Shown here one piece after another: positions 43,695 through 55,821 of a stretch of 64,000 bases of DNA. The stretch comes from Pogostemon cablin (taxonomy: Eukaryota > Streptophyta > Magnoliopsida > Lamiales > Lamiaceae): NCBI GenBank assembly GCA_023678885.1, contig CM042997.1, positions 23,504,064-23,568,063 on the forward strand. Reading direction: 5' to 3'. The translations under genes were made by a program, and so were the position numbers. Position 1 is the stretch's first letter, and every line of letters starts with the position of its first letter. The notes under the pieces were generated by a model, which was not told where the DNA came from, searched no databases, and saw only the letters and a program-made list of their open reading frames with translations.

Positions 43695-44733
43695 TGTAAC
43701 AACAAAATTTGTATTTATTAAAATAATAAACACAAAAGATATTACAATGATAATCCGAGATGGATTAAACTTGAGAATTTAAGTAAACAGTTTCTAGCTA
43801 TCCTCTGATTCCTCTCTTGAGTTGACTTCTTTGACTTTATCAACTTTCTGAGCCGGATCTTCGGATAAAGCTTGTCCGTGCTCGGGGTTGACTTGAAGCT
43901 TTAAAATATTTATCTGGAGGCGTCGAGCCTTTGTTCGGATAAAACGTTGACTTGAAGATTTGTTGTGAAGAATGCTGTTCAATTTGGTAGAACGTTGACT
44001 TCACGGAGACTGCTGGATGAATTTGATATGAAGAATGCCGGATCGGAGGGGCTTAGAATCTTGATCTCTGATTGGAGGTGGTTGGATGGAAAAACACCGG
44101 ATCGGAGGGGCTTAGAACCTTGATCTCTGATCGGAGGCGGTTGGATGGAAGAACGCCGGATCGGAGGGGTTTAGAACCTTGATCTCTGATCGGAGGCGGT
44201 TGGATGGAAGAACGCCGGATCGGAGGGGCTTAGAATCTTGATCTCTGATCGGAGGCGATTGGATGGAAGAACGCCGGATCGGAGGGGCTTAGAACCTTGA
44301 TCTCTGATCGCAGACCGTTCTTGACTTGAAGATGCTTGAAGATCTTAAGTCTTGACTTGAAGATGCTTGAAGATCTTAAGTCTTGACTTGAAGATGCTTG
44401 AAGATCTCAAGGGAGCACTGCTCGTATTCTTGATCTCTTCAGAAGTGCGTTTTCAGATGTTTTTGGTGTGTCTGGAATGAGGACTGAAGGCCCTTATTTA
44501 TATGTAGAGAAAATAACCACTTGAGAGATATTTTCTCCTTTAAAAGATATGTTGAGCTTTTTTCCTTTAATTAAGCCTGCTGGACTGGATAAGACTTAAT
44601 TATCAATTATTTACTCATTTATTTTAGGAATTAATTTATTTAAATTCCTTAATAAATAAATAATTAATTGATAATTATTGCATTAATTTGCCACATATTT
44701 TATTTAATAGGCAATAAAATTCAGGTGCATACA
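43695..44733 (-). repeat. LTR of second TR-GAG (5' LTR in element orientation)
   Basis: 1039 bp, the same tandem-repeat structure as 40210-41248, with scattered substitutions. Confidence 0.9.
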
Positions 44734-44802
44734 ACATGGTTGTGAGGACGTGGGACGGTGGTGGTGCTGGTGCTGGTGAGGGGAATCATCAGTGAGTTCC
44801 AT

Positions 44803-44844
44803 GTGGGGTGGGGTGGGGTGGGGTGGGGTGGGGTGGAGGGTGGG
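44803..44844 (+). repeat. (GGGGT)n tract
   Basis: Six or more GGGGT units followed by GGAGGGTGGG, within the Pack-MULE interior. Four or more G4 runs with one-base loops could form a G-quadruplex; this is inferred. Confidence 0.85.
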
Positions 44845-44877
44845 TAATCACTAATCTAGTCCATGTGTTCCTTACTA

Positions 44878-45102
44878 CTCCCTATGTCACCCCAGAGGTG
44901 GACATTTGTTTTTTGCACGTGGATTAAGGTGTATTATTATTTAAGGTGTAGTTGTTAGTTGTATTAGTGGGGTGTATGGGTCCCATAAATTTATTGTATT
45001 AGTGATGTGTGTGGGTCCCATGTGTTTAAAAAGGGAAATGTGGACCTTTGGTGCGGACGCCCAAAATGACAAAATGTGGACCTTTCGGGCGGACGGAGGG
45101 AG
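44878..45102. mobile_element. Stowaway MITE inside the Pack-MULE
   Basis: Ends CTCCCTATGTCACCCCAGAG and TTTCGGGCGGACGGAGGGAG; TA at 44876-44877 and 45103-45104. Confidence 0.85.
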
Positions 45103-45295
45103 TATTATTTTTTTTTTAATACGTGGATTATAAACAGTAACACGTAATTCGCTGGGCAGGCCTTCGGCTGCCCGGTGGTTTAATTTGAAAAACGGGTTTA
45201 AGGTCGAGTACTTATTTGTAAATATTGAAAAGTTTGGACTAATCCGTAATTGACAAAAAGGTTGAGACTTTTAACGTAATTAACCCTAAAAAATA

Positions 45296-45502
45296 AAATT
45301 TCATAATCTACCCGCACAAAAATATTTGTAGTTATTATTGAGGTGGAAGGAATATTAAGAGAGTATTAATATTAATATGCAAATAAAAATATCAAATAAT
45401 CCAATTTTCATTTTGGCACCAAAACTTTTTTGCCACTGCACGTGAGTTATTCGGGATCGAATCCGCAAGGCATATCTCCTCTTTGTTCTTTCTTTCTTTC
45501 TT

Positions 45503-45569
<67 letters not shown>

Positions 45570-46440
45570 TTATTAAACTAATTTAAATTCCGCAAGGGAT
45601 ATCAAATTATGTTTTTTCAAATCGATACCCTTTAAATTTTGGATTTAGAAATGAGAAATTTCAAATTATTTTTTTAGGATTTCAAATCCACACCCTAACC
45701 CAGTCATTCCAAATCCTTTATGTCTCTCTCCAATTTTCTCTTTCCATCTCAATTATTACCAACAAATTGAATTACATTGCTTAAAAGAGAAATTTTTTTA
45801 GTGAATAATGCAAAACTTAGAAGGTTAAAATAAAATTAATTGGATGCATGTGTTTATGATCTGCGGCAGATGGTAAGCTCCGCCTTATAAAATGATTTTG
45901 GGCTTATAACTAGCCCAAGTTAGTAAATCGTAAGTAGACCCTAAAAATAACACAGCTGAAATGGGCCAGAATTTATGGCCCAATTCAACAAAATATAATT
46001 ACATAAGTTCTTAAATATAGACTAATTAAACTCAAGATTGCCAAATTTAAATGAATTTCTCGATCCACCAGTCCCATTATATCCAACCCCAATCTTCTTT
46101 TAATTTTTAATTTTATGATTTGATTTGAAGGTATATAATAATATTTTTAAATTATTTTGTATGATTTAAAATGAAAATATAAATTTCAGAGTAAGTTTTA
46201 AAATGAAAAAAATAATAATAACAAATATAAAAATTAGGTCTTAATTTAAGAAAAGAAACTAAATTTAAATCTTAATTTGAAACACTTATAAAATCAGGTC
46301 TTATTTTGAGACCTAAACAAAAAATTAGGCTTTGATACAAAAATCTTTCCGATCTAATAAAAATTTTAAGAAAAAAATAAAAGTTTAGATTCTTCCAAAG
46401 TCTCTCTCAATCTAATGCGTATAACAACTATCTGACAAAA
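45296..46440. other. AT-rich intergenic sequence with a microsatellite
   Basis: Contains a (TTTA)n microsatellite at about 45503-45570. No gene, RNA or element end was recognised in the rest. Confidence 0.45.
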
Positions 46441-46442
46441 TA

Positions 46443-46620
46443 CTACCTCCGACCGATTACAAAGTACTCCTAATTTTATCATTTTGAACGTCCACTTCAA
46501 AGATATTCATATTTTCTATTTAGTAAAATGGCCCACCACATGGTCCATCACTTTTCTCTAATACAACTACTCGCTATACATATAATAATAATACTTCTTA
46601 ATCTAACCGGTCAAAGGGAG
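46443..46620. mobile_element. Stowaway MITE
   Basis: Ends CTACCTCCGACCGATTACAA and TCTAACCGGTCAAAGGGAG; TA at 46441-46442 and 46621-46622. It lies about 310 bp downstream of the WEB stop codon. Confidence 0.75.
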
Positions 46621-46929
46621 TATAACAATAAATTTGGTCCGATTAATTGGGGCCTTTTGGATACTACAAATTAAGAGCAGTGTTTATAATATGAACATTG
46701 CAATTTATAAACTAATGATGAACCAGAGCTGAATTTTGACATTAAATTAAATCCAACAACCCCAAATAAAATAAAAAAATGGCCAATCCAACCTAAACCA
46801 AATGAATCAAACAGAGCATTACACACAGCACTTGAAATATCCCAGGAGAATCCAACATAAGAAATATCACAACCAATTATTATAAGATATATATACACAA
46901 ATGTGTATCTATATATATTTGGATGGTCA

Positions 46930-49900
46930 CTAGGTGGGATTGAGAGGGTGTGTTTTTCTCTTGATGAACCCAAATTTATTCCTCTGAACAATGTATCGCT
47001 TCTCCACATGATTCCCAGCTGGATTACTACTCTTACTTGAATGCAAAATGGATCTACTCTGTTCTCTTAGCATTTGGCTCAAAGACACATGCTCTCTCTC
47101 CTCCACGTGTCGCCCCACCATCACATCATCCTCAACAACATATTTCCTGCTCAGCACATCTCCAATGGAGGTGGTGGCCGATCGAAACCCACCGCCAGTA
47201 GCAGGTTTCTCTCTCCTCTCACTTGATTCCGAGTTTCTGAATTTGAACTTGGCAAACGTGTTTCCTGATCTCTGCACGCGCCCATGTTCGACGGTGGTGG
47301 TTTCCTCGAACTTCTCGAGGATCGGAGCTTCCAGGTGGTGGCGGTCATGGCGTCCTCCGCCGCCACTGTCGACGAACTTAGTCTTGCAGAGCTCCTCCGC
47401 CTGCTTTGCCTTCTGAGATAGGGTTTGGTACTCCTCGAACGACAACGTTATTCCATCCATGTTGTCGGCCTTGTACGATGATGGTGATCTGGTGGCGACG
47501 GCGATGGCTTCGACGGCCTTCGCCGCCTCCTCCATCTTCTTGGCGGCGTTGAGCCTCATCTCCGCCATCTTGATGCAGTTCTTGGTCTGCTCTATCTCTG
47601 CCATGGCCTTCATCACCTCGTACCTGTTGAATGACCACGTCGTCTAAAAAATTAAGCCAGTAGGAAAGAAAGTCATTTAATACTTAATAAAATTACTGTA
47701 ACAAGCCCCAGCGGGGTTAACTTCGAACCCAGGACCTTTGCTAGGTCATGGTTCTGATATTATATTAAATGATCACCTTATCTAAAAGTTTAAGTTTGGT
47801 GATGAGAAGAGTCATTTAATACTTAATAAAATTACTCTAACAATACTGTAATCAACAATAAACCCTAATTTGCTAAGGAATTAGGGCTAGATTTACACAT
47901 AATTGACAATACAAGAAAAAACTGAAAGGACATAGATTAAAGAATTGATTTGATTTAGTCAAACCTTCCAAAAATAAACCTTCAAGTAATTTTGAACCTA
48001 GACATACCCCCATTTTAGCCACCTTCCTTAAACCCTCCATCAACCCATCTATAAATTCAAACCCTTCAATCCACATACCGCACACAATCTCAGACAAGAA
48101 TCACTTTTGGAGAAGTAGCCCTAAAGTTTAGAGTCTTCTCAACTTCTTTCTTTCTCCTATATTCTAAACTCTTACGTTGAGGAAAATTTATATGTTTACT
48201 TAAATACAAGTATATGTTTATTTTGACATAAAAAGGAATGTATTTTTGCAAGTATTTGAATATGTTTTACCTGCATGCAAATGAATGTTCAAATATTATG
48301 TTAAAGTTCTTCCAACATGAAAATTTGACTTCTCACATACTTTTCTTGCAAGTATTTAATACATGAAAATTAAGTATTTTACAAGTGTTTTCAATAGTAC
48401 TTGAGACATAAAAATTAAACTTTACTAGTGTTTTAAAAGATACTTGAGACGTGCCAGGCCCTAGAGGTGTGGAATTGAGAGAGATCCTCGGGGAATATCC
48501 GCAGTGTCAAAAAGAATTTATATTGATCGATCATATAAAAGAGACATAAAAAGTAACATAGAATGATGTGATTTAAGACTTAAAAAGTATCATGAGTTGA
48601 TGTGTTTTAAGACATGAAAAGTATTCATAACATTATTTGATTTGTGATATTAAATATTTTTATGATATGAATCAAAGTGATTTGCTTTTTATTTAAGTTT
48701 ATATATAAAATTTTCTTACTAAGCTTTAAGTATTTACCTTCAAACTTAAATATTTTTCAGATTGAAGAGGAGGCGGTGATTCAGGAGCGGTAAAAATAGA
48801 TAAATAAATAAATGATAGTTTATGATTTCCTTTACTTTATGCAATAACTAGAACATATTATGCTTAAGCATTTACGAGTATCAAGTTCTTAATAAATTTT
48901 ATACTATTTATTATACTAAAAGTCCATATTTAAGAAACTATTTTTTCTAAAATTTTGGGATGTTACAAGTACCTTGAAGCTTCTGTCATTTTCTTGAATT
49001 GCTCGTCCTCGTAACCATTTCCGTCTCCACGGTAGCAACGATCAGGCGTTGTAATGGATATATCTTCTTTGACATTGATGTTGTTACAGTATCGCCTCTC
49101 GAGCAGAACACTGTCGTGTCGGAGTTTCTTGTTGAGGGAGTCCACGGAGGCCTGAATGGCGGCGAGATCGACGGATGTTTTGCTGAGGTTGAGTTTGGCT
49201 TGATTCAACTCGGTGAACATTAAACCAGGTGATACCAGAGGAGAAGACAAGGTTATTAATCCATGATCATGATCGCTGGTTTGCAATAAGGAAGACATTT
49301 CTGGGATGAGATTCGATTTTAAACCTTCTACGAATCTTTTAGCTGATTCCAGTTCTTTTAAGACATTCAATGTCTGCTGCTCTTTCATCATCACGTCCCT
49401 CTCCAGTTGCACTGCTTGTTCTTCCATCTTTTCCATGTCAAATGCCTCGTTTACGTACTGCATCAACAGATCTAACCATTATTCATAGGATTTACATTTT
49501 TCTTTGAAGGATAATTAAGTGGGTTTTCTTTTTTTCTCTTCTAGGCACCATACATTTAACTGCATGTATGATTATACTCCTATATTCCACGGTTCACACT
49601 TTCTATATTCGTCTGATGTACAATTAATAACCTTCACACCTAAAAAAATGAAACACACTTTTATTTAATAACATTAAAAGTTACTTGAATTTCAAAATTG
49701 ACATGACTTCAACTAATCCACATAACATTATTTTACGCTTTATTTATTATTTAAAGACACTAAAATATAAAATTGGTAAAATTTTTTTTTTTTTTTCTAA
49801 ACAATACTCCAAACGTCCTATTTCAATACTTACATTTGTTTTTTGCATGTTGATTAAGGAATATAATATTTTATTGGATAGTGGGTTGAAATATATAATA

Positions 49901-51755
49901 AATGTAAAGTGGATATGTGTATTAGTGTTGGATGTGGGTCCCATGATGATATATTAATTGTTTTAGATGGGTTTCATATACCAAAAAAGAAAATGTAAAG
50001 AGTGAAATAGAATGCCCAAAATAGAAATATGTAAAGATTGAAATGGGACGGAGGGAGTATAGAAAAATACTCCCTCCGTCCTACAAATATTTGCACTCCT
50101 CTTCTGGCACAAATATTAACTTTTAGGGGTATTATGGTATTTTTTGGTAATATATAAATGATAAAGTATGCTAGGTGTGTTAGGTAAGGGTGTTTTTTTT
50201 GTAAATAAAGTGTACGGTGAAGGGTGATTGTGTTTAACTTTTTACTTTTTTTAGAAAAATGAAAACTTTTATAGAACAACCAAAAATGAAAAGTGTGTCA
50301 TCTGAAATAAGATAAAAGGAGTAAACTTTAACCCAATTATAAGATGGAGGCAGTATAAAGAGATCTACACCATTTTGGCATAGGAAATTCAGATCAAGAA
50401 TATAGTACGTAGTTTGAGATATTCAAGGTGTGTTCATGATAGTATAATTTAATTTTAGAATTATTATTGTACTCTTCCTTTCAAAAAGAAATTGAGGGCC
50501 CGCTGCTTCTTTTGACCAGTATGAATGTTCTATATGTTGGCCGAAAATTAACAATATACATCAATTTTTATTTTATTTTATTTTTTTTAAAGTGAAATTT
50601 TAAATTGAAAGAAATCTAAGACTAACAAAATATTGTCTTTCAACTGAATCGACAACTATAGCCGAAAACATGCACGAGGTATATCAAGATTCAAGAACAT
50701 GTATGCTCTAGAACTAGCTTAGGTACTCAATGCATCAAACTCACCAATGTTTCATAGCAGTATAAAATAATTATTATGTTCAAAAGCTAGAACAATACAT
50801 GCAATGTTTTTTTCAAGAAACACAATAATGCATCATGAGAAAGTAAAAAAAAAGAAAAAAACGCATGATATATAAAGGGATAGAAAGATAAATCAAGTTG
50901 AAATCATGGGGGAAGAATTAATTAACATGGTAAAAGCAAAGTGATGTTTTTGATGATAAAACTTTTTAACACTTAGTGCCATTTGGGGTATTCATTTCCC
51001 ACTCAAACTTTCTTCTCCCACCATAGACATTAATATTGTCTACCACCACCATCATTCTCTCTCCATTTTGTCCAAAAAATCACAACTCATAGCTCCATTA
51101 ATCTTGCTACTCTACTCTCACACTAGACCCACTAACACTATCTGAATCTCCCATTTTAGTAATACATCTCTTACTGTAAGTAATTGAATGAATGATACAT
51201 GCATTGGGATCAAATCAATATACTAAAAGAAAAATGTGGTTAAGATTTTCCTTCAATTATCTAAAAAACAAAATATAACAGAATATTCGTGTAACCAACA
51301 CCACCCCACAAAATATGTTTCATCTTAATTAAAAATCATATCAACATAAATTGGATTAATAATGTTGTTTTCAAACTATATAAATTAAATCACCATTTGA
51401 TATATTGGTAGTGTAGTATCTCAAAAATTGAAGCACATACACTTAATAATCTAACACTACCTTAGAAAGCTGACAATGAATTAATATGTGATCAGTCTAA
51501 TTATTCTAATTTGTTAGATTATATAACAATGAAATAATAAAATATAAGAAAAGAAAAAGAAAAAGAGAAAGTAAAAAAGAAACTCACATGAGCTGCAGCA
51601 AAACGGAGCAAGTGGTGGGGAATCCAAGGGCCGCTGCCGCCGAAGCGGTCGACGGCCTCCTTGACGGACTCGAACGGCGGCGACGTGTCGATTTCGGCTC
51701 TGGGGTTGATGATCTTCTTGGTCTCGGCGGCGGCAGCCTCCGAGGTTTCCGCCAT
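46930..51755 (-). CDS. WEB family (DUF827) coiled-coil protein, three exons
   Basis: Exons 51755-51588, 49457-48973 and 47623-46930 join in phase (CAT|TAC; AG|G = Arg218) to 448 residues. The N-terminus has the family signature RAEIDTSPPFESVKEAVDRF followed by GGSGPWIP. Exon 2 is a long heptad-rich coiled coil (MEEQAVQLERDVMMKEQQTL...KELESAKRFVEGLK). Exon 3 adds EVMKAMAEIEQTKNCIKMAE and the conserved SFEEYQTLSQKAKQAEELC segment, then a basic Ser-rich tail ending HPLNPT. WEB1/PMI2-type proteins act in the cytoplasm on actin-dependent chloroplast movement; other members are uncharacterised, so the exact role here is open. Intron 1 (49458-51587) holds two Stowaways, intron 2 (47624-48972) a candidate solo LTR and another repeat. 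Confidence 0.9.
47700..47840. repeat. Dispersed repeat in WEB intron 2
   Basis: GGACCTTTGCTAGGTCATGG, then TCTGATATTATATTAAATGA and TCACCTTATCTAAAAG matches the tandem repeat at 23390-23690. TTCGAACCC inside it resembles a tRNA-type B box. Confidence 0.5.
48401..48967 (-). mobile_element. Candidate solo LTR abutting a splice donor
   Basis: On minus it begins TGTAACATCCCAAAATTTTA, a typical Gypsy LTR start, and ends near GTCTCAA. The 5-bp word AGTAC (plus strand) flanks both ends (48396-48400 and 48968-48972). The right copy overlaps the WEB exon 2 donor AAG|GTACT, so the element begins at intron position +6. The one-base uncertainty at the left end and the lack of a second LTR keep this a candidate. 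Confidence 0.5.
49807..50057. mobile_element. Stowaway MITE in WEB intron 1
   Basis: Ends CTCCAAACGTCCTATTTCAA and TTGAAATGGGACGGAGGGAG; TA at 49805-49806 and 50058-50059. Confidence 0.85.
50070..50321. mobile_element. Stowaway MITE in WEB intron 1
   Basis: Left end CTCCCTCCGTCCTACAAATA after TA; the right end AAGATAAAAGGAG before TA is weaker. Separated from the previous copy by 12 bp. Confidence 0.65.
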
Positions 51756-52022
51756 TTGTTCTAACTTATGAATTTCAGTGAGAAACCTAGTTTGGAAATT
51801 TGAGCAGAGAGAATGTTGGTTGGTTTAGTAGGTGTAGGGTGTGTGTAAGAATGGAAGAATATATGGAGATGAATCCGATGATCAACAGAGGGTGGGGTGG
51901 GGGTGGGGTGGTTGTAATGATGATGCTTGGGAGGTAAAACATGGGACCAATTTAAAAGAGAGGAGCATTTCCAAGCCATTGCATCTTTATTGTGCAGACT
52001 ATGCAGTACAGTATAAGTAGTA

Positions 52023-52080
52023 CTCCCTCCGTCCCAAAGATATTGACACACTTTCCTTTTTGTGTAATTGATTCTCTGTT
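52023..52080. mobile_element. Unpaired Stowaway end upstream of WEB
   Basis: CTCCCTCCGTCCCAAAGATA follows TA, but no matching right end was found. About 270 bp upstream of the WEB ATG. Confidence 0.4.
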
Positions 52081-53420
52081 CTACGATACTATTTCATTTT
52101 GTGTTCTGTTACATTTCTTTTATAAAAAGAGAATATTAGTATACCTTAAGAAATGACTATTAAAGTCTTGTACTCCTCTTGGTATGTAATTTAGACATTG
52201 ATTAATTGGGGATTTGAATTGTGATCCTAGATTGTAATTTATATTTAACAAATGAAATAGGGGATGAAATAGGGAAATTAAATAGCTTATCTAATTTGTA
52301 TCCAATGAGTCTTTTGTAGGCTATTCAAATAACCTTTCAACTTAATTGGGATTTTGCATACTGGATATTATGCGACATTTTTATATATCATCTTCTGTGC
52401 TACGCGTTAAGTGATTGATATGTAAGAGGAGAAATAAATTCAACCATTGCCCTTAGGGTTTAAGGTTTAGGATATAGTTTCCTCTCTCCTACGTGTCGTC
52501 CTAACGGTTTGGTACAGGAGATGATGTACCAAAATGACACAGAGAATTTGAGCCGGTGATTTTGTATCTCATTTTGATCACATTATTATAGATGAATGAC
52601 ATATAAAATTAATACGGAATAAAATTGAAGTAAAACGTAAACTTTAAGGTGATGTTTTTGTTTTGATATATTTGGGTTTCAGTATAAGATGTTGATAGAA
52701 AAATGTGATAAAAATAATAAGAACGTAATTTGAGTCGAAGTAAGAGTTACACTCTTTTTCCTTAAGACAAATTGCTCTGCCCTGGTGCTTACGGTTCAAC
52801 GGCAATCATCTCCAAGATAAAACGACTCATATCTTGTTATAGTAGCACTACAAATCACAAGATATGGCGAACCAATCGTTATTATGAACTCACCTTATGA
52901 GTAGAACGACTAGGAATACACTACAACTTCACTGGACTTGTGTGTTTGAGATCAAGACTCCAAGTATGGAAATGTTTTCGGAATTGATCAAGTGTTGTTC
53001 AAGTGACTCAAGTGAAATTCGAGTGGTTGATTATAGAAATGAGAGGAACTATTTATAGATTTTAAGGCGTCTTTACGTGAATTGATGCAATAATTGGATT
53101 TGATTTTGAATTCAAATTCAAGTATTTTTTAATGAAAAGACACAACTTTCATAACATTTGATCACATCTCTTCATAGACACACTTTAATCTAATAGACAC
53201 CATTTAATTTTAAGTTTATTTTTCCATTCACCTTAATTTTTGCAACTGTTTTTATTTTTGGTTTAAGTAGGTATAATTAGAAAAAGTAGACTTAGGATTA
53301 GGTGAATTTAGTAAATCTAACAAGTAGTGTTAATCTGCGTTTGATTTAAGGATTTAAGTAGGATGGATTTTAAAATCTAATCCCACTAAAATAAGGAATG
53401 AAATTATATAAACCAAAACT
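52081..53420. other. Intergenic sequence, possible old LTR remnant
   Basis: No gene. The 52720-53060 stretch (higher GC, CTATTTATAGATTTTAAGG at its end) has the look of a plant LTR promoter region, but I found neither termini nor a coding domain. Confidence 0.3.
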
Positions 53421-55062
53421 AAAAGAGTGAGACTCTTGTGCTCCCGGGTAGAGCTGTTATACGAGCTGAGCAAGCCCGAGTAGTAGGTACTCGAACTCGG
53501 CTCGAGTAACAAACGAGCTCGGCTCGAAACTATAACGAGCTAATCCTTGAGCTCGGCTCGGCTCGATATTCTTGCATTTAAGCTCGACTCGTTAATCATA
53601 ACGAGCTAAGCTCGTTAGAGCTCGAGCTCGAGCTCGAATTTTCAGTCATTTAACAATTTTAACATGATCCATACTAAATAATCTGCTTAAGAATTCCTAA
53701 AGCATTCATTCCCAGTGAAAACTTTTACCACTACCACATAGAGACTACAATATTTAATATCTTACAAGCAAACCAAGTAATAAACTTCAAATCACATCAA
53801 ATAAAACACATCACAAATCATTAAGGTTTAAATCCTTATAAAGTAGGTGCTTGAAGAGTTAATCTTGAGGAAGTTCAACTTCATGACACGTATGATTTAG
53901 CAACATCCATATCCTACAGCAAAAAAGAACAAGAAATTTGTTATATATTCATTATACATAAAGCACAAATAATAGATAACCATAAGCATAGAAAAATCAA
54001 TCAAGTATGAAACTTGAGGCTTATTTCACTCACATTATGCTTGGTTATTAGGCCATAATGATTACGGATCCAATCATTGCCAAATAGTAGCACTCGCACC
54101 GTCTCAACGGACATAGAAAACAAAAAAAGAAAAGAAGTTATCTAATAACTAATAAGAGCAAAATTTCCAAATTATTTCAAAGAATAAAAACATAGAAAAC
54201 AAAAAGGAAAATACGTTTATCTCACCAGTGGGTGGAGCTGATGCGGAGACACTCCCTCACCCAGCTAGGGAAAGGTGAAGCGTGAGGAGAAAAATTCTGA
54301 ACTCACAAGAGGTCGAACGAACAACTGCTATGGTGAATGAGTGGGGCCGTGGGGGAGAAAAATTGAGACGAAGATACTTTCACAAACCCTAATTTTCTCG
54401 TGTCACTCGGCTGTAACCTATCGCTGCTGGCCGAGGGAGAGAAGAATTGAGATGATCTCCTCAAACCCTAATTTTCTCGTGTCTGCTCGCTGCTTGCCCT
54501 AGGATATGAAAATTTGGGCGAAATGAAAATTTGGGTGAAATTCAAAATGAATTCCAGTGAGTGCAGGCTGCCAGGCTGTGCAGCACCCTATGAATTGATT
54601 ACTGCCAGCTGGCTTTAACACACAACAACCATACTAATATATATATATATATATATATATTAAATTATAATATATTTTTAATATTAATAATAATATGTTG
54701 TATAATATTTATATATATATTATTATTTATTGAAATACTCGCGAGTACTCGCGAGCCTGTCGAGCCGAGCCGGGCTCGGCTTGAAAACAAATCGAGCTTT
54801 TAAAGGGCTCGAGCTCGAGCTCGAGCTCGAGTATATTCGAGCCGAGCCGAGCTCGAGCTTTTTCGAGTCGAGCCGAGCCGAGCCGACGAGTAGCTTGAAA
54901 CTGTTAACAGCTCTACTCCCGGGGACATCGTGTCCTTTAATGATTTCCGTACCTTTTTACAATTTAAACCCCTAGTAATATATAGATTTAAATAGAATAT
55001 AGAGGGGGAGTGTTGCGTTCCCATGAGAGCACAGTGTGTCTTCGGGGCACATGAGCTTTTGC
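53421..55062. mobile_element. GCAAAAGCTC-family MITE split by a hAT
   Basis: Outer parts 53421-53448 and 54924-55062 join to an inverted copy of the MITE at 25861-26014 (shared on minus: GGCAAAAGCTCATGTG, CTATTCTATTTAAA-type core, ACTAGGGGTTTAAATTG). CCAAAACTA and CCAAACTAA flank it as a possible imperfect 9-bp duplication. The split occurs exactly at the 8-bp hAT target site. Confidence 0.6.
53449..54915. mobile_element. Non-autonomous hAT element, 1.47 kb
   Basis: Termini TAGAGCTGTTATACGAGC and, on minus, TAGAGCTGTTAACAGTTTC, with an exact 8-bp duplication CTCCCGGG (53441-53448 and 54916-54923). Subterminal regions are packed with GAGCTCGAGC and GAGCCGAGCC words on both sides, as in hAT elements. 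No transposase frame. An (AT)n tract lies at 54638-54660. Confidence 0.9.
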
Positions 55063-55594
55063 CAAACTAAAAATCTAAGAAATCGAAGATCCTAAAGAGT
55101 AAATGAATGCTTTTGAAGTAAATGCCTCAAAATGAATAAATAAATATCTTAGGAATATACACGAAGTAATAGAATAAAAAAATGTTTATTTCAATAAAAA
55201 AAAAAAGGGAAGACAATGGACTCACTATTGAGCTGGTACAAAAGCAGAAGAAATGAGAAGCGTGGAAGATAAAAGTGACCAAAAAACTCAGGACCATTTG
55301 CTTTTAAATTGAGTGCACCAGAGATCACATGTTCTTGCATTATAACCCTAAGATTAATGCCTAATTTTAATTGGCCTGATCATTCAAATATTAAGACATA
55401 TAAAAGCTTATATTTGTATTAAGGTAAAAATATATCTAACACCATCCCATCGTAATAAAATAAAAAGTGATTACTTTTTTTTTTATTTTCATTTGACCTA
55501 AAAAAGTTTTCATTTAAAACAATCATCATTCCCTACACACTTTTTTACACGCAAAAAAAAAAATTATCTAACACACCTAATATACTTTATCATA
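55063..55594. other. AT-rich sequence with an eroded MITE interrupted by a Stowaway
   Basis: Blocks on either side of the Stowaway at 55595 (ACACCTAATATACTTTATCA before, TTTATTACCAAAAAAATTAA after) look like one older MITE split by it. No gene. Confidence 0.4.
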
Positions 55595-55821
55595 CTCCCT
55601 CCGTCCCAGTTTAAGAGTCTCATTTGCTTTTGGGCACGTGGATTAAGGAGTATTATTATTTAATATGTAGTGGGTAGTTGTATTAGTGGGTGTGGGGGCC
55701 CCATGTTTTAATTATATTAGTGGGTGTGAGTGGATCCCATGTATCCAAAAAAAGAAATGTGACTCTTTAGGTGGGACGACCAAAATGATAAAATTACTCT
55801 CTTAACTTGGGACGGAGGGAG
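55595..55821. mobile_element. Stowaway MITE
   Basis: Inverted ends CTCCCTCCGTCCCAGTTTAA and TTAACTTGGGACGGAGGGAG; TA at 55593-55594 and 55822-55823. Same subfamily as 61419-61644. Confidence 0.93.

Larger units (their letters stand above)
40210..44733 (-). mobile_element. Second TR-GAG relative, older, gag broken
   Basis: LTRs of 1039 bp each (40210-41248 and 43695-44733), plus-strand ends TGTAAC and (T/C)TACA or ATACA. Same minus-strand order as the element at 26846: primer site 43672-43689 (identical 18-mer), gag, hairpin array, stem-loop, polypurine tract. The LTRs differ from each other at many more sites than those of the first element, so it is older. The 5-bp flanks (GCAGG and ACATG) match only partly, so the target duplication has decayed. 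It sits inside the Pack-MULE. Confidence 0.88.
39407..45286. mobile_element. Pack-MULE-like element, interrupted by a TR-GAG and a Stowaway
   Basis: An exact 9-bp duplication TAAAAAATA flanks it (39398-39406 and 45287-45295). TIRs of about 125 bp: left GGATTAATTATGTAAAAAGT, right on minus GGGTTAATTACGTTAAAAGT, both continuing through AAATAAGTACTCGA and CCCGTTTTTCAAAT. After subtracting the nested TR-GAG (40210-44733) and Stowaway (44878-45102), the element is about 1.1 kb. Its interior is GC-rich and coding-like, unlike its surroundings. That combination of MULE ends, 9-bp duplication and gene-like filler is the Pack-MULE pattern. Confidence 0.85.

Noticed and set aside
47048..47647. Several frames opposite and overlapping WEB exon 3
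   Set aside because: Shadows of the WEB exon, which is supported by in-phase splicing and family motifs.
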